DNA from: CADEFF01 sp964569315
GTDB taxonomy: Bacteria > Pseudomonadota > Alphaproteobacteria > Dongiales > Dongiaceae
Reading direction: 5' to 3'
DNA length: 20,960 nucleotides
NCBI GenBank assembly: GCA_964569315.1
Contig: CAZMUZ010000063.1
Span: forward strand, 1 to 20,960
In this document: positions 14,731 to 20,960 of the stretch, one piece after another
Numbering within the stretch: the stretch's first letter is position 1
How the letters are laid out: each line of letters begins with the position of its first letter
Program-made: the position numbers and the translations under genes
Notes under the pieces: model-generated
Told to the model about the DNA's origin: nothing
Databases searched by the model: none
The model's input: the letters and a program-made list of their open reading frames with translations, nothing else

Positions 14731-15672
14731 CTAGGTCGAGAGGCCGAGCATGAGCGCGATGTTCTGCACGGCGGCGCCCGAGGCGCCCTTGCCGAGATTG
14801 TCGAGCCGCGCGACCAGCACCGCCTGGCGCTGCTTCTCGTTGCCGTAGACGCGGAGCTCGAGGCGATCCGTATCGTTGAGCGCCTCGGGCTCGAGCCTCC
14901 CGGTGTCGCCGGCCTTCGCAGGAATGACGGAGACGAGCTCCCCGCCCGCATAATATCGGACGAGCGCCGCCTCGAGATCGGCCGCCTTCGGCCGGCCGGG
15001 CAGCGTGTCGAGATGGAGCGGCACGCTCACCAGCATGCCCTGCCGGAAATTTCCGACCGAAGGAACGAAGATCGGTCGGCGCGCGAGGCGCGAATAATGC
15101 TGCAGCTCGGGCAGATGCTTGTGCTCGAGTCCGAGCCCGTAAAGCTCGAAGTTCGGCGCGGTGCCGGCTTGGTACGATTCGATCATCGCCCGGCCGCCGC
15201 CCGAATAGCCGCTGACGGCGTTCACGGTGACCGGATGGTCGGCGCCGATCAGCCCGGCATCGACCAGAGGACGGATCAAGGCGATCCCGCCCGTCGAATA
15301 GCAGCCTGGGTTCGCCACCCGGCGTGCGCTGCGGATGGCGGCCGGCTGGGCCGGCTCCAGCTCCGGGAACCCATAGACCCAGCCCGGCGCCACGCGATGG
15401 GCGGTGCTGGCATCGACGATGCGCGGTCCCTTCGCGCCCAGGGCGTCCGCCATGGCCACGGCCTCGCGCGCCGCGTCGTCCGGCAGGCAGAGCACGACGA
15501 GATCGCACTCGGCCATCATGTCGCGACGCGCTGCCGGGTCCTTGCGTCGCTCGGGCGCAATGCTCTTCAGCGTAACGCCCGCGACCGCCTGGAGGCGCTC
15601 GCGGATGCCGAGGCCGGTCGTCCCGGCCTCGCCGTCGATGAAGATCTTGCGGGTGAGCGTGCCTGTATCCAT
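14731..15672 (-). CDS. argC: N-acetyl-gamma-glutamyl-phosphate reductase (type 2)
   Basis: A 313-residue NADPH-dependent enzyme that reduces N-acetylglutamyl-phosphate to the semialdehyde in arginine synthesis. The dinucleotide-binding segment IDGEAGTTGLGI is at 12-23 and the catalytic Cys124 lies in ANPGCYSTGG. SGYSGGGR and HKHLPELQHYS are family signatures. The length of about 310, instead of about 345, is that of the shorter type 2 ArgC common in alphaproteobacteria. The ATG follows AAGGACCGAAGG. In many alphaproteobacteria, as I recall, argC follows rpsI directly; here 4.2 kb of other genes and a terminator separate them. It is divergent from the methyltransferase gene and heads the argC, carbonic anhydrase, ogt group. 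Confidence 0.95.
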   Translation of the reverse strand: MDTGTLTRKIFIDGEAGTTGLGIRERLQAVAGVTLKSIAPERRKDPAARRDMMAECDLVVLCLPDDAAREAVAMADALGAKGPRIVDASTAHRVAPGWVYGFPELEPAQPAAIRSARRVANPGCYSTGGIALIRPLVDAGLIGADHPVTVNAVSGYSGGGRAMIESYQAGTAPNFELYGLGLEHKHLPELQHYSRLARRPIFVPSVGNFRQGMLVSVPLHLDTLPGRPKAADLEAALVRYYAGGELVSVIPAKAGDTGRLEPEALNDTDRLELRVYGNEKQRQAVLVARLDNLGKGASGAAVQNIALMLGLST

Positions 15673-15794
15673 CGGCCTTCGGTCCTTGCGCGAAATATCC
15701 TCCCTTTTACCCGATTAGCGCGAGCCCACTCCAGCGAGGATCGCAGGCCAGGGCTGCGGCTCGGCGGGGCCCCCGAGCGGTCGGAGGCGAGCGA

Positions 15795-15824
15795 TTGACG
15801 GCGGCGCGGCCGGCACCGGATGAT
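15795..15824 (+). promoter_or_regulatory. Candidate promoter of the methyltransferase gene
   Basis: TTGACG (15795-15800) and GATGAT (15819-15824) are separated by 18 bases and resemble sigma-70 -35 and -10 boxes. Transcription starting near 15831 would lie downstream of the ATG codons at 15820 and 15823, agreeing with a translation start at 15889. GC-rich sequence makes chance matches possible. Confidence 0.4.
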
Positions 15825-15888
15825 GGCGCGGACCGCCCGGAAATGCCGCCAAGAGAGCGGCCGGAGGGTAAGTCGGGAGGTTCCGAGC

Positions 15889-16725
15889 TTGGCCGACGCG
15901 ACCCGCTCGATGAAGTCCATGAAGCTCTATCATCGGGTGGATCGCATCCACAACGAGCTCCGGGCGCGCGGCATCGCGGACGATGCGCCGCTCTCGGTCG
16001 CCGATCTTTCGCCCTTCGACCATTATCACTATCACGGCACCGACGCAGTCGATCACGCGATCGCGATGCTGCGCCTCGGCACCGCGTCGAAAGTGCTCGA
16101 GATCGGCTCCGGCATCGGCGGCCCGGCGCGCTATGCCGCCTCGAGGTCCGGCGCGCATGTGACGGCGCTCGAGCTGCAGCCCGATCTCGACCGGATCGCC
16201 GGCGAGCTCACCCGACGCTGCGGCCTCGCGAAGCGGATCCGCCATCTATGCGGCGACATCCTCATGGACCCCGTGGAGGCCGAGAGCTTCGACGCCCTCA
16301 TGTCGTTCCTCTGCTTCCTCCATATCCCCGACCGCGCGCGGCTGTTCCGCTCCGCCTGGCGGGCGCTGAAGCCGGGCGGGCGCTTCTACATCGAGGATCT
16401 CACCAAGCGCCGCGAACCGTCGCCGACGGAGAGCGAGGCGCTCGCCGTCAAGGTGCAGACGCCCTATCTGCCCAAGCTCGAGGAATATGGCCGCCATCTC
16501 GAGGAAGCGGGCTTCGTCGATGTGCGGCTCGAGGATATGACGGCCCCTTGGGCGACATACACCGCCGAGCGCACCGAAGCCTTCCGCCGGGCCCGCGGGC
16601 GGAACCTGGCGGTGCATGGCGCCGAGATCACCGAGGGCCTCGAGGATTTCTACGGCACCGTTGCCTGGCTCTATGCCGACGGCCTTCTCGGCGGTGCGCG
16701 CATCCTCGCGACGAAGCCGCGCTGA
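15889..16725 (+). CDS. Class I SAM-dependent methyltransferase, substrate unknown
   Basis: A 278-residue methyltransferase. The SAM-binding motif I is VLEIGSGIGGPARYAA, followed by VTALELQ (motif II), CGDIL, a post-motif region SFLCFLHIPDR and LKPGGRFYIEDL. The N-terminal stretch KLYHRVDRIHNELRARG and HYHGTDAVDHAI recalls methyltransferases of the sarcosine/dimethylglycine type, but I cannot name the substrate. I chose TTG 15889 as start: GGGAGG lies 8 bases upstream, the protein begins MADATRSMKSMKLYHRV, and a promoter-like pair lies at 15795-15824. ATG codons at 15910 and 15919 are alternatives; ATG 15820 would add 23 residues unlike the family. It is a single gene, divergent from argC, ending 10 bases from the convergent SCO gene. 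Confidence 0.85.
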   Translation: MADATRSMKSMKLYHRVDRIHNELRARGIADDAPLSVADLSPFDHYHYHGTDAVDHAIAMLRLGTASKVLEIGSGIGGPARYAASRSGAHVTALELQPDLDRIAGELTRRCGLAKRIRHLCGDILMDPVEAESFDALMSFLCFLHIPDRARLFRSAWRALKPGGRFYIEDLTKRREPSPTESEALAVKVQTPYLPKLEEYGRHLEEAGFVDVRLEDMTAPWATYTAERTEAFRRARGRNLAVHGAEITEGLEDFYGTVAWLYADGLLGGARILATKPR

Positions 16726-16735
16726 CCGGCCGGGC

Positions 16736-17335
16736 TCAGCCCTCCCGCAGCAGCCGCGTCAGCTTCTGCAGCTTGACCTCGTCATTCTCCTCGTAATCCA
16801 GCGTTCCGAAGAACTTGCCATTGCGATCCATCAGAAAGGCGAGCGCCGTGTGGTTCATGGTGTAGCTGCCGTCGCTCGTCGGCACCTTTTCGTAGAAGAC
16901 ATGGAAGCTCTTCGCCGCCACGGCGATCTGCTCGGGCGTGCCGGTAAGCCCGATCACCCGCGGATCGAAGTTGGCGAGATAGTCGGCGAGGAAGGCGGGC
17001 GTATCGCGTTCGGGATCGATCGTCACGAACAGCACCCGCATATCCTTCGACTCCGGATCGAGCGCCTTCAGGTCGCGCGACAGCTCGTAGAGGGTCGTCG
17101 GGCAGACCTCGGGACAATGGGTGAAGCCGAAGAAGACGACATAAGGCTGCCCGGCGAGCGTGGCGGAATCGAACGCTTCCCCGGTCTGTGCGGTGAGCGA
17201 GATCGGCCCGCCGATGGCGAGCCCCGCCGGCGGCGGCTTGCCGGCACCGCCCGAGAGGAACCAGACCGTGAGCGAGACGACGATGAGGGCGATGCCGCCA
17301 TAGGCGGCGATGCGGATCCCGCGAAGCACATTCAT
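16736..17335 (-). CDS. SCO1/SenC-family copper protein
   Basis: A 199-residue membrane-anchored thioredoxin-fold protein. Residues 8-27 form the single membrane helix, placing the domain in the periplasm. The copper-binding CPEVCP motif gives Cys74 and Cys78, and the third ligand His162 is in MNHTALAF. FFGFTHCPEVCPTTL and VTIDPERDTP are family signatures. The family delivers copper to, or reduces, the CuA site of cytochrome c oxidase. Its ATG overlaps the stop of the PCu(A)C gene by 4 bases, so translation is coupled. It is the last gene of the copper group. Its product and the PCu(A)C chaperone commonly work together in CuA assembly. Confidence 0.93.
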   Translation of the reverse strand: MNVLRGIRIAAYGGIALIVVSLTVWFLSGGAGKPPPAGLAIGGPISLTAQTGEAFDSATLAGQPYVVFFGFTHCPEVCPTTLYELSRDLKALDPESKDMRVLFVTIDPERDTPAFLADYLANFDPRVIGLTGTPEQIAVAAKSFHVFYEKVPTSDGSYTMNHTALAFLMDRNGKFFGTLDYEENDEVKLQKLTRLLREG

Positions 17336-17829
17336 GGAGTCGTTCCTTCGGACATGTCGTGATCCTCCATCGGCTCAGGTTCGCTTGCGCCCATCGGTTC
17401 CACCGCGAACTCCACCGCGACGTTCCCCGCCTTCTCGAACCGCAGCTCGCCGCGGATCGGCGTATCTACCCGGATCGGCCGCGTCAGGTCCATGAACATG
17501 ATATGGAGCGATTTCGGCTTCAATTCGAGTGTCGCGCCCGGCGGGATCTTGATCCCGTCGGCGAGCTCGCCCATCTTCATGACGCCGTTCTCGATGGACA
17601 TGTCGTGAATCTGCGCCACGCCGGCGACGTCCGAGGAAACCGACAGGAGCCGGTCGGCCTCGCTGCCCTTGTTGATGATGGTCAGGTAGCCACCCGCCGT
17701 TCCGGCGCCAGGCGGTGGGACCCTTACCCACGGGTGCAGAATCTCTATCTCCCCGACCTTGAACTCATGTGCGGCCGCGCTCCCGAGCCCGAGCACCCCT
17801 GCCAAAACCATCGCTGCAATGAAACGCAT
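17332..17829 (-). CDS. Periplasmic copper chaperone PCu(A)C
   Basis: A 165-residue exported protein with a signal peptide ending near AAA (residue 20) before HEFKVG. The Cu(I) site follows the family pattern H-x-M, Met, H-x-M: His75 and Met77, Met86 (exactly ten residues between His75 and Met86), then His109 and Met111 with 22 between. The HPWVR (32-36) and GGYLTI (47-51) segments are family features. Copper is passed to the CuA centre of cytochrome oxidase, usually with SCO. The C-terminal tail is acidic and His/Met-containing (EPMEDHDMSEG), perhaps an extra metal site. GGGAGAA precedes the ATG. It lies 36 bases after the PepSY gene and overlaps sco by 4 bases. Confidence 0.93.
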   Translation of the reverse strand: MRFIAAMVLAGVLGLGSAAAHEFKVGEIEILHPWVRVPPPGAGTAGGYLTIINKGSEADRLLSVSSDVAGVAQIHDMSIENGVMKMGELADGIKIPPGATLELKPKSLHIMFMDLTRPIRVDTPIRGELRFEKAGNVAVEFAVEPMGASEPEPMEDHDMSEGTTP

Positions 17830-17865
17830 GGAAATTCTCCCGTTAGATCTGGTCTGGCACGGACA

Positions 17866-19224
17866 TTAGGCCCAGCGCCGCTTGAGGAAACCCGGCAGCA
17901 GCCAGTCGATGAGCAGCACTGCGAGCAGCGATGCCCCGACCAGCGGAAAGACGATCCCGACGGCGACCGCAATGCCGAGGACGATCGGCCCGGCGCGAAA
18001 ATTCGCCGGCAGCGGCGGCGCGCCAAGCGAGCCTTTCGGGCGGCGTTTCCACCACATGACGAGCGCGGCGACCGCCATGACGATGATGGAGAGGCACGCG
18101 GTCAGCATGACGAGCTGATTTGCGAGGCCGAATTCCTGTCCCATATGCACGCTGATGCTCCACTCGATCGCCTTGGCGCCCGCGCCGAGCGCCGCGAATC
18201 CCGCATTGAAGAGCGGCGTGCCGGTATATTGATCGAGATGGACCACGCGCTGCGAGGCGACCTGATCGGTGAAGGCCGAGGCTGAATAGACGCCTTCGGG
18301 GCCGTCGGGCAGATCGACGATGTAGCCTTTCGGCACGCCCAGCTCATCGAAAATCGCGACTGCCCGGTCGATACCGATAGGGGCGGCGCCCGTCTCGACC
18401 GAGGTCGGCATGGGCGCATTCTCCAGCGACCAGGCGGTTTGGGTCAGCGCCTCGCCCATCGGTATCGTCGATTGGGGGACGTTCTCCCAATATTCGGCCG
18501 GGTAGCCGAGGCCGTTCCCGTTGACGAAGCGGTTCACCTTGTCGCCCCAGAAACCGGACCAGGGCATGCCGGTGACCGCCAGGAACAGGATCACCACGCC
18601 CACATAGGCGCCGGTGACGGCATGGAGATCGCGCCAGAAGGTCCGCCGCCCCGCCGCAACCCTCGGCTTCCATACGCCGCCGGCGCGACCGCGCGGCCAC
18701 CACAGGTAGAAGCCGGTGCAGACCAGCACGATCGCCCATCCGGCGACGATTTCGATGACGCGATTGGCGACCCAGCCGAAATAGTCGAGGCTGTGCAGCT
18801 TCCTCACGATCCCCATCAGCTTGCTCTCGTCCGGGATCGCGCCCAACACCTGGCCGCCATAGGGGTTCACATAGACCGAAAGCCCCCGCCCCGCCTCGTC
18901 CGCGATACCGACCTCTGCCGAGGCCTCGGCCGAGCGTGGCGGAACCAGGCGTGTCGCGACGCCCGGATAGGCGGCGCGCGCCGCCGCGATCATGGCGCTG
19001 GGCGCAACGGTCTGCGTCTGCGAAGGCTCGACATGCAGATAAGAGCGATAGAGGACGGCGTCGATCTCGTCCTTGAAGAGGTAGAGCCCGCCGGTCGTCG
19101 CCATCAGCAGCAGGAATGGCAGGACGAGCAGACCGGCATAGAAATGCCAGCGCCAGACGGCGCGGTAGAGAGCGGTAGCGGGCCGCGAAGCGCTGGCTTC
19201 TGCGGCAATGGCGATCGTCGACAT
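17866..19224 (-). CDS. PepSY-associated transmembrane protein
   Basis: A 452-residue inner-membrane protein of the PepSY-TM family, often called iron-regulated or siderophore-utilisation membrane proteins. Membrane segments lie near 28-50, 153-175, 203-222, about 370-395 and 410-445. Conserved features are WRWHFYAGLLVLPF (His27), KLHSLDYFGW, FYLWWPRG, WRDLHAVTGAYVG and a WSISVHMGQEFG region. The periplasmic part between the first two helices (VNPYGGQVLG) has the PepSY-like repeat. Some relatives are suspected ferric-chelate reductases or haem-binding; that is not shown here. GGGGAA precedes the ATG. The DUF2946-like gene lies 81 bases upstream and the copper chaperone 36 bases downstream, which points to metal handling, likely copper. 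No TonB-dependent receptor gene is adjacent. Confidence 0.88.
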   Translation of the reverse strand: MSTIAIAAEASASRPATALYRAVWRWHFYAGLLVLPFLLLMATTGGLYLFKDEIDAVLYRSYLHVEPSQTQTVAPSAMIAAARAAYPGVATRLVPPRSAEASAEVGIADEAGRGLSVYVNPYGGQVLGAIPDESKLMGIVRKLHSLDYFGWVANRVIEIVAGWAIVLVCTGFYLWWPRGRAGGVWKPRVAAGRRTFWRDLHAVTGAYVGVVILFLAVTGMPWSGFWGDKVNRFVNGNGLGYPAEYWENVPQSTIPMGEALTQTAWSLENAPMPTSVETGAAPIGIDRAVAIFDELGVPKGYIVDLPDGPEGVYSASAFTDQVASQRVVHLDQYTGTPLFNAGFAALGAGAKAIEWSISVHMGQEFGLANQLVMLTACLSIIVMAVAALVMWWKRRPKGSLGAPPLPANFRAGPIVLGIAVAVGIVFPLVGASLLAVLLIDWLLPGFLKRRWA

Positions 19225-19305
19225 AGAAGTTCCCCATGCGATACGGGAAGGCCGCGCAGAGGGTCGGCGGTCTTCGCAGCTCGATGTCCTTGGCGGAAAG
19301 AACGC

Positions 19306-19722
19306 TCAGCCCAGAGCGGGCGGTGCGCGGGAACCGATGTCGGAGGCGTAGAGGGCGTCCGGGCGCCGATCGAAGATCGCGACGGACGGATAGGCGCCCT
19401 CGAGCGGCAGGAATACGGCGAGGATGGCGAACGGGGCGCTTCCTGCCGCAACGGGGCAGCAGCTCGCCATCCGGCAGACCACGCCGCAGAGGATGCAGTC
19501 TTCGCCATGATGTTGCGGCAGCGGCGCCTTGCCGCCCGCATCGGCGCTCCCCTCGCCCGGCAGGCAGAGTACGCCGGCGAGTGTCCCCAGGGCGGCGGAC
19601 GGACCGGCCGCCGAAGGGTTCGGCGCGAAGAAGCCGCTCAACGCCTGCAGGAGCAGCGCCCAGCAGAGGAAGAGCACTGCCGGCTTGCGCAGGAAACGCC
19701 GAAGGGTCGAAGCGGGCCGCAT
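19306..19722 (-). CDS. DUF2946-like small cysteine-rich protein
   Basis: A 138-residue protein with a basic start (TLRRFLRKP), a hydrophobic helix at about 14-32 that may be a signal anchor, and a His/Cys cluster HHGEDCILCGVVC (71-83) followed by Cys88 and Cys89. A second hydrophobic stretch covers 96-108 and the end is SRAPPALG. The layout fits DUF2946, small proteins often found beside copper or TonB-linked metal genes; their role is not settled. The Cys/His cluster could bind Cu(I). I used ATG 19722; an in-frame GTG at 19761 would add 13 residues. Neither has a strong ribosome-binding site. It lies just downstream of the rpsI terminator and appears to head the copper group. Confidence 0.7.
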   Translation of the reverse strand: MRPASTLRRFLRKPAVLFLCWALLLQALSGFFAPNPSAAGPSAALGTLAGVLCLPGEGSADAGGKAPLPQHHGEDCILCGVVCRMASCCPVAAGSAPFAILAVFLPLEGAYPSVAIFDRRPDALYASDIGSRAPPALG

Positions 19723-19787
19723 GGCGCGAGAGTGGGTCAGCGGTCGCCTTCCGGTCAACACGCCGGATTGCCGCGGCCCCGAACGCG

Positions 19788-19815
19788 AAGGGCGCTCCCG
19801 CGAGGAAGCGCCCTT
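19788..19815 (-). terminator. Terminator hairpin after rpsI
   Basis: A perfect 9-bp stem (AAGGGCGCT / AGCGCCCTT) with a 10-base loop, starting 23 bases past the rpsI stop. On the minus strand it is followed by CGCGTTC, not a long T-run. Position and stem strength fit the end of the rplM-rpsI transcript, separating it from the copper genes and argC. Confidence 0.75.
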
Positions 19816-19838
19816 GCAACAGCCCGAGATTGAATGCC

Positions 19839-20324
19839 TTAGCGCTTCGAGAACTGGAAGCTGCGACGGGCCTTCGCCTTGCCGTATTTCTTGCGCTCGA
19901 CGACGCGGCTGTCGCGGGTGATGAACCCGCCCGCCTTCAGCACGCTGCGCAAGCCCGGCTCGTAGTAGGTGAGCGCCTTGCTGATACCGTGCCGCACCGC
20001 GCCGGCCTGCCCCGAAAGCCCGCCGCCGGCCACGGTGCAGATCACGTCATACTGGCCGAGGCGCTGCGTCGCACCGAAGGGCTGCGCGATCATCATGCGC
20101 AGCACCGGACGCGCGAAATAGGTCTCCATGGTGCGGCCATTGACCGTCACCTTGCCGGCGCCCGGCTTTAGCCAGACGCGCGCGACGGCGTTCTTGCGCT
20201 TGCCGGTCGCATAGGCGCGGCCCTGCGCATCGAGCTTCGGCTCCGGCAGAGCCGCCGGCCCCGCCTCCGCGCCGCTGCCGCCGCGCAGGTCTTTCAGATC
20301 GGTGATCCTCTGGGTGTCGCTCAT
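19839..20324 (-). CDS. rpsI: 30S ribosomal protein S9
   Basis: A 161-residue ribosomal protein of the small subunit, whose C-terminal tail reaches the P-site tRNA. The core begins GRAYATGKRKNAVARVWLKPG and continues with NGR, GGGLSGQAGAVRHGISKAL and the basic end ERKKYGKAKARR..SFQFSKR. About 30 residues precede the core (MSDTQRITDLKDL), as in other alphaproteobacterial S9 proteins. The ATG lies 3 bases after the rplM stop, the usual tight pairing, with AGAGGG inside the end of rplM as possible ribosome-binding site. The transcript probably ends at the hairpin 19788-19815. Confidence 0.98.
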   Translation of the reverse strand: MSDTQRITDLKDLRGGSGAEAGPAALPEPKLDAQGRAYATGKRKNAVARVWLKPGAGKVTVNGRTMETYFARPVLRMMIAQPFGATQRLGQYDVICTVAGGGLSGQAGAVRHGISKALTYYEPGLRSVLKAGGFITRDSRVVERKKYGKAKARRSFQFSKR

Positions 20325-20327
20325 GGA

Positions 20328-20792
20328 CTACGCAACCCTCTTGTTCTTCGCATTCATGCCGGCGACATCCAGCGGCTGCGGCTGCTGCGCCGCATGCGGA
20401 TGATCGGGGCCCGGATAGACCTTGAGATTGGACATCTGCTGGCGACCGAGCGGGCCGCGCGGAACCATGCGTTCCACGGCCTTCACGATGACACGCTCGG
20501 GAAACCGGCCGCCCAGGATCTCGCCCATGGTGCGGTCCTTCACGCCGCCGGGATGGCCGGTGTGCCAGTAGAAGCGCTCGTTCTCGGCCTTGCGTCCGGT
20601 GAGCTTCACCTTCGCCGCATTGACGACCACGATATAGTCGCCGCAATCCATATGCGGGGTGAAGGTCGCCTTGTGCTTGCCGCGCAGGCGATTGGCGATG
20701 ATCGACGCGAGCCGGCCCAGTACGACGCCGTCGGCATCGACGACGAACCACTTCTTGGCGAGCTCCGACTGCTTCATCGAATAGGTTTTCAT
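20328..20792 (-). CDS. rplM: 50S ribosomal protein L13
   Basis: A 154-residue large-subunit ribosomal protein, an early assembly protein binding 23S rRNA. Family signatures include KKWFVVDADGVVLGRLAS, DCGDYIVVVNAAKVKLTGRK, FYWHTGHPGGVK, RMVPRGPLG and LKVYPGPDHPH. I chose ATG 20792 (MKTYSMKQSELAKKW), the conserved start, with GAGG 11 bases upstream. The frame is open to 20846, but those 18 residues are not family-like. It is the first gene of the rplM-rpsI operon and has a promoter candidate at 20859-20886. Confidence 0.98.
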   Translation of the reverse strand: MKTYSMKQSELAKKWFVVDADGVVLGRLASIIANRLRGKHKATFTPHMDCGDYIVVVNAAKVKLTGRKAENERFYWHTGHPGGVKDRTMGEILGGRFPERVIVKAVERMVPRGPLGRQQMSNLKVYPGPDHPHAAQQPQPLDVAGMNAKNKRVA

Positions 20793-20858
20793 GGCGATGT
20801 GCCTCGGCAATGGAGAGGCGCCGCATCCGGGGTCGGAGGGCGGCACCGATCGGGGCGG

Positions 20859-20886
20859 AGTATCGCGATTTTCGCGCGGTGGTCAA
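20859..20886 (-). promoter_or_regulatory. Probable rplM-rpsI promoter
   Basis: On the minus strand TTGACC (20886-20881) and GATACT (20864-20859) are spaced by 16 bases, a good sigma-70-type pair. It would give a leader of roughly 60 bases before the rplM ATG at 20792. Confidence 0.6.
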
Positions 20887-20915
20887 CCGGAAACGCGCTG
20901 GAATCCGGCATTTCC

Positions 20916-20941
20916 TGATGAGGTATCATATTACCACATCA
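20916..20941. promoter_or_regulatory. Operator-like near-palindrome
   Basis: TGATGAGGTA (20916-20925) and TACCACATCA (20932-20941) pair at 9 of 10 positions around TCATAT. The segment is AT-rich in a GC-rich window and lies about 30 bases upstream of the rplM promoter, close to the right edge. It resembles the binding site of a dimeric regulator; which one I cannot say. It may serve a gene beyond 20960. Confidence 0.5.
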
Positions 20942-20960
20942 GAAGGATCTTACCTGCCGG

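Noticed and set aside
1..20960. CRISPR arrays, tRNA or rRNA genes, transposases, integrases, toxin-antitoxin or restriction genes
   Set aside because: None seen on reading the window; no regularly spaced repeats and no proteins of these families.

Overview
The window is a compact, GC-rich chromosomal segment from an alphaproteobacterium. The evidence is the S9/L13 pair with alphaproteobacterial-type ends, a class I PHA synthase, the hom-glpX-recJ gene order, the type 2 ArgC, and an OmpA-family lipoprotein of the kind common in Rhodospirillales and relatives. I cannot place it more precisely. There are 22 protein genes (one cut by the left edge). I see no tRNA, rRNA, insertion sequence, phage gene or CRISPR array. 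No stretch above 300 bases lacks a gene; the largest gaps are about 200 bases (10461-10661 and 15673-15888).

Layout. 1-3966 (+ strand): the end of a 3-hydroxyisobutyryl-CoA hydrolase gene, a CNNM/CBS membrane protein, a 3-hydroxyisobutyrate dehydrogenase (with the first gene, two consecutive steps of valine breakdown) and an RhtA-like amino-acid exporter. 3963-10460 (- strand): an OmpA-like lipoprotein, homoserine dehydrogenase, class II fructose-1,6-bisphosphatase, two tandem cupins of the ectoine-synthase (EctC) family, and RecJ. 10662-13565 (+): PHA synthase, an unknown secreted protein and a DUF2784 membrane protein. 13551-15672 (-): ArgC, a gamma-class carbonic anhydrase and an Ogt-type DNA repair methyltransferase. 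15889-16725 (+): a SAM-dependent methyltransferase. 16736-19722 (-): a copper-related group of DUF2946-like protein, PepSY membrane protein, PCu(A)C copper chaperone and SCO protein. 19839-20792 (-): rplM-rpsI with a visible promoter and terminator. The right edge carries an AT-rich near-palindrome that looks like an operator.

The most unusual item is the tandem pair of EctC-like proteins at 5944-6990. They sit between glpX and recJ, and no ectA, ectB, ectD or ectR is in the window. Both keep the residues recalled as EctC iron ligands and most substrate contacts. Both also carry a 41-47 residue lysine/arginine-rich tail ending in KKR(A/G)RR, resembling histone H1-like tails, which ordinary EctC lacks. 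The cores are about 71% identical by hand count and differ at two recalled substrate-pocket positions. This suggests a duplicated, diverged cupin system with a possible nucleic-acid or polyanion tether; its function is unknown to me.
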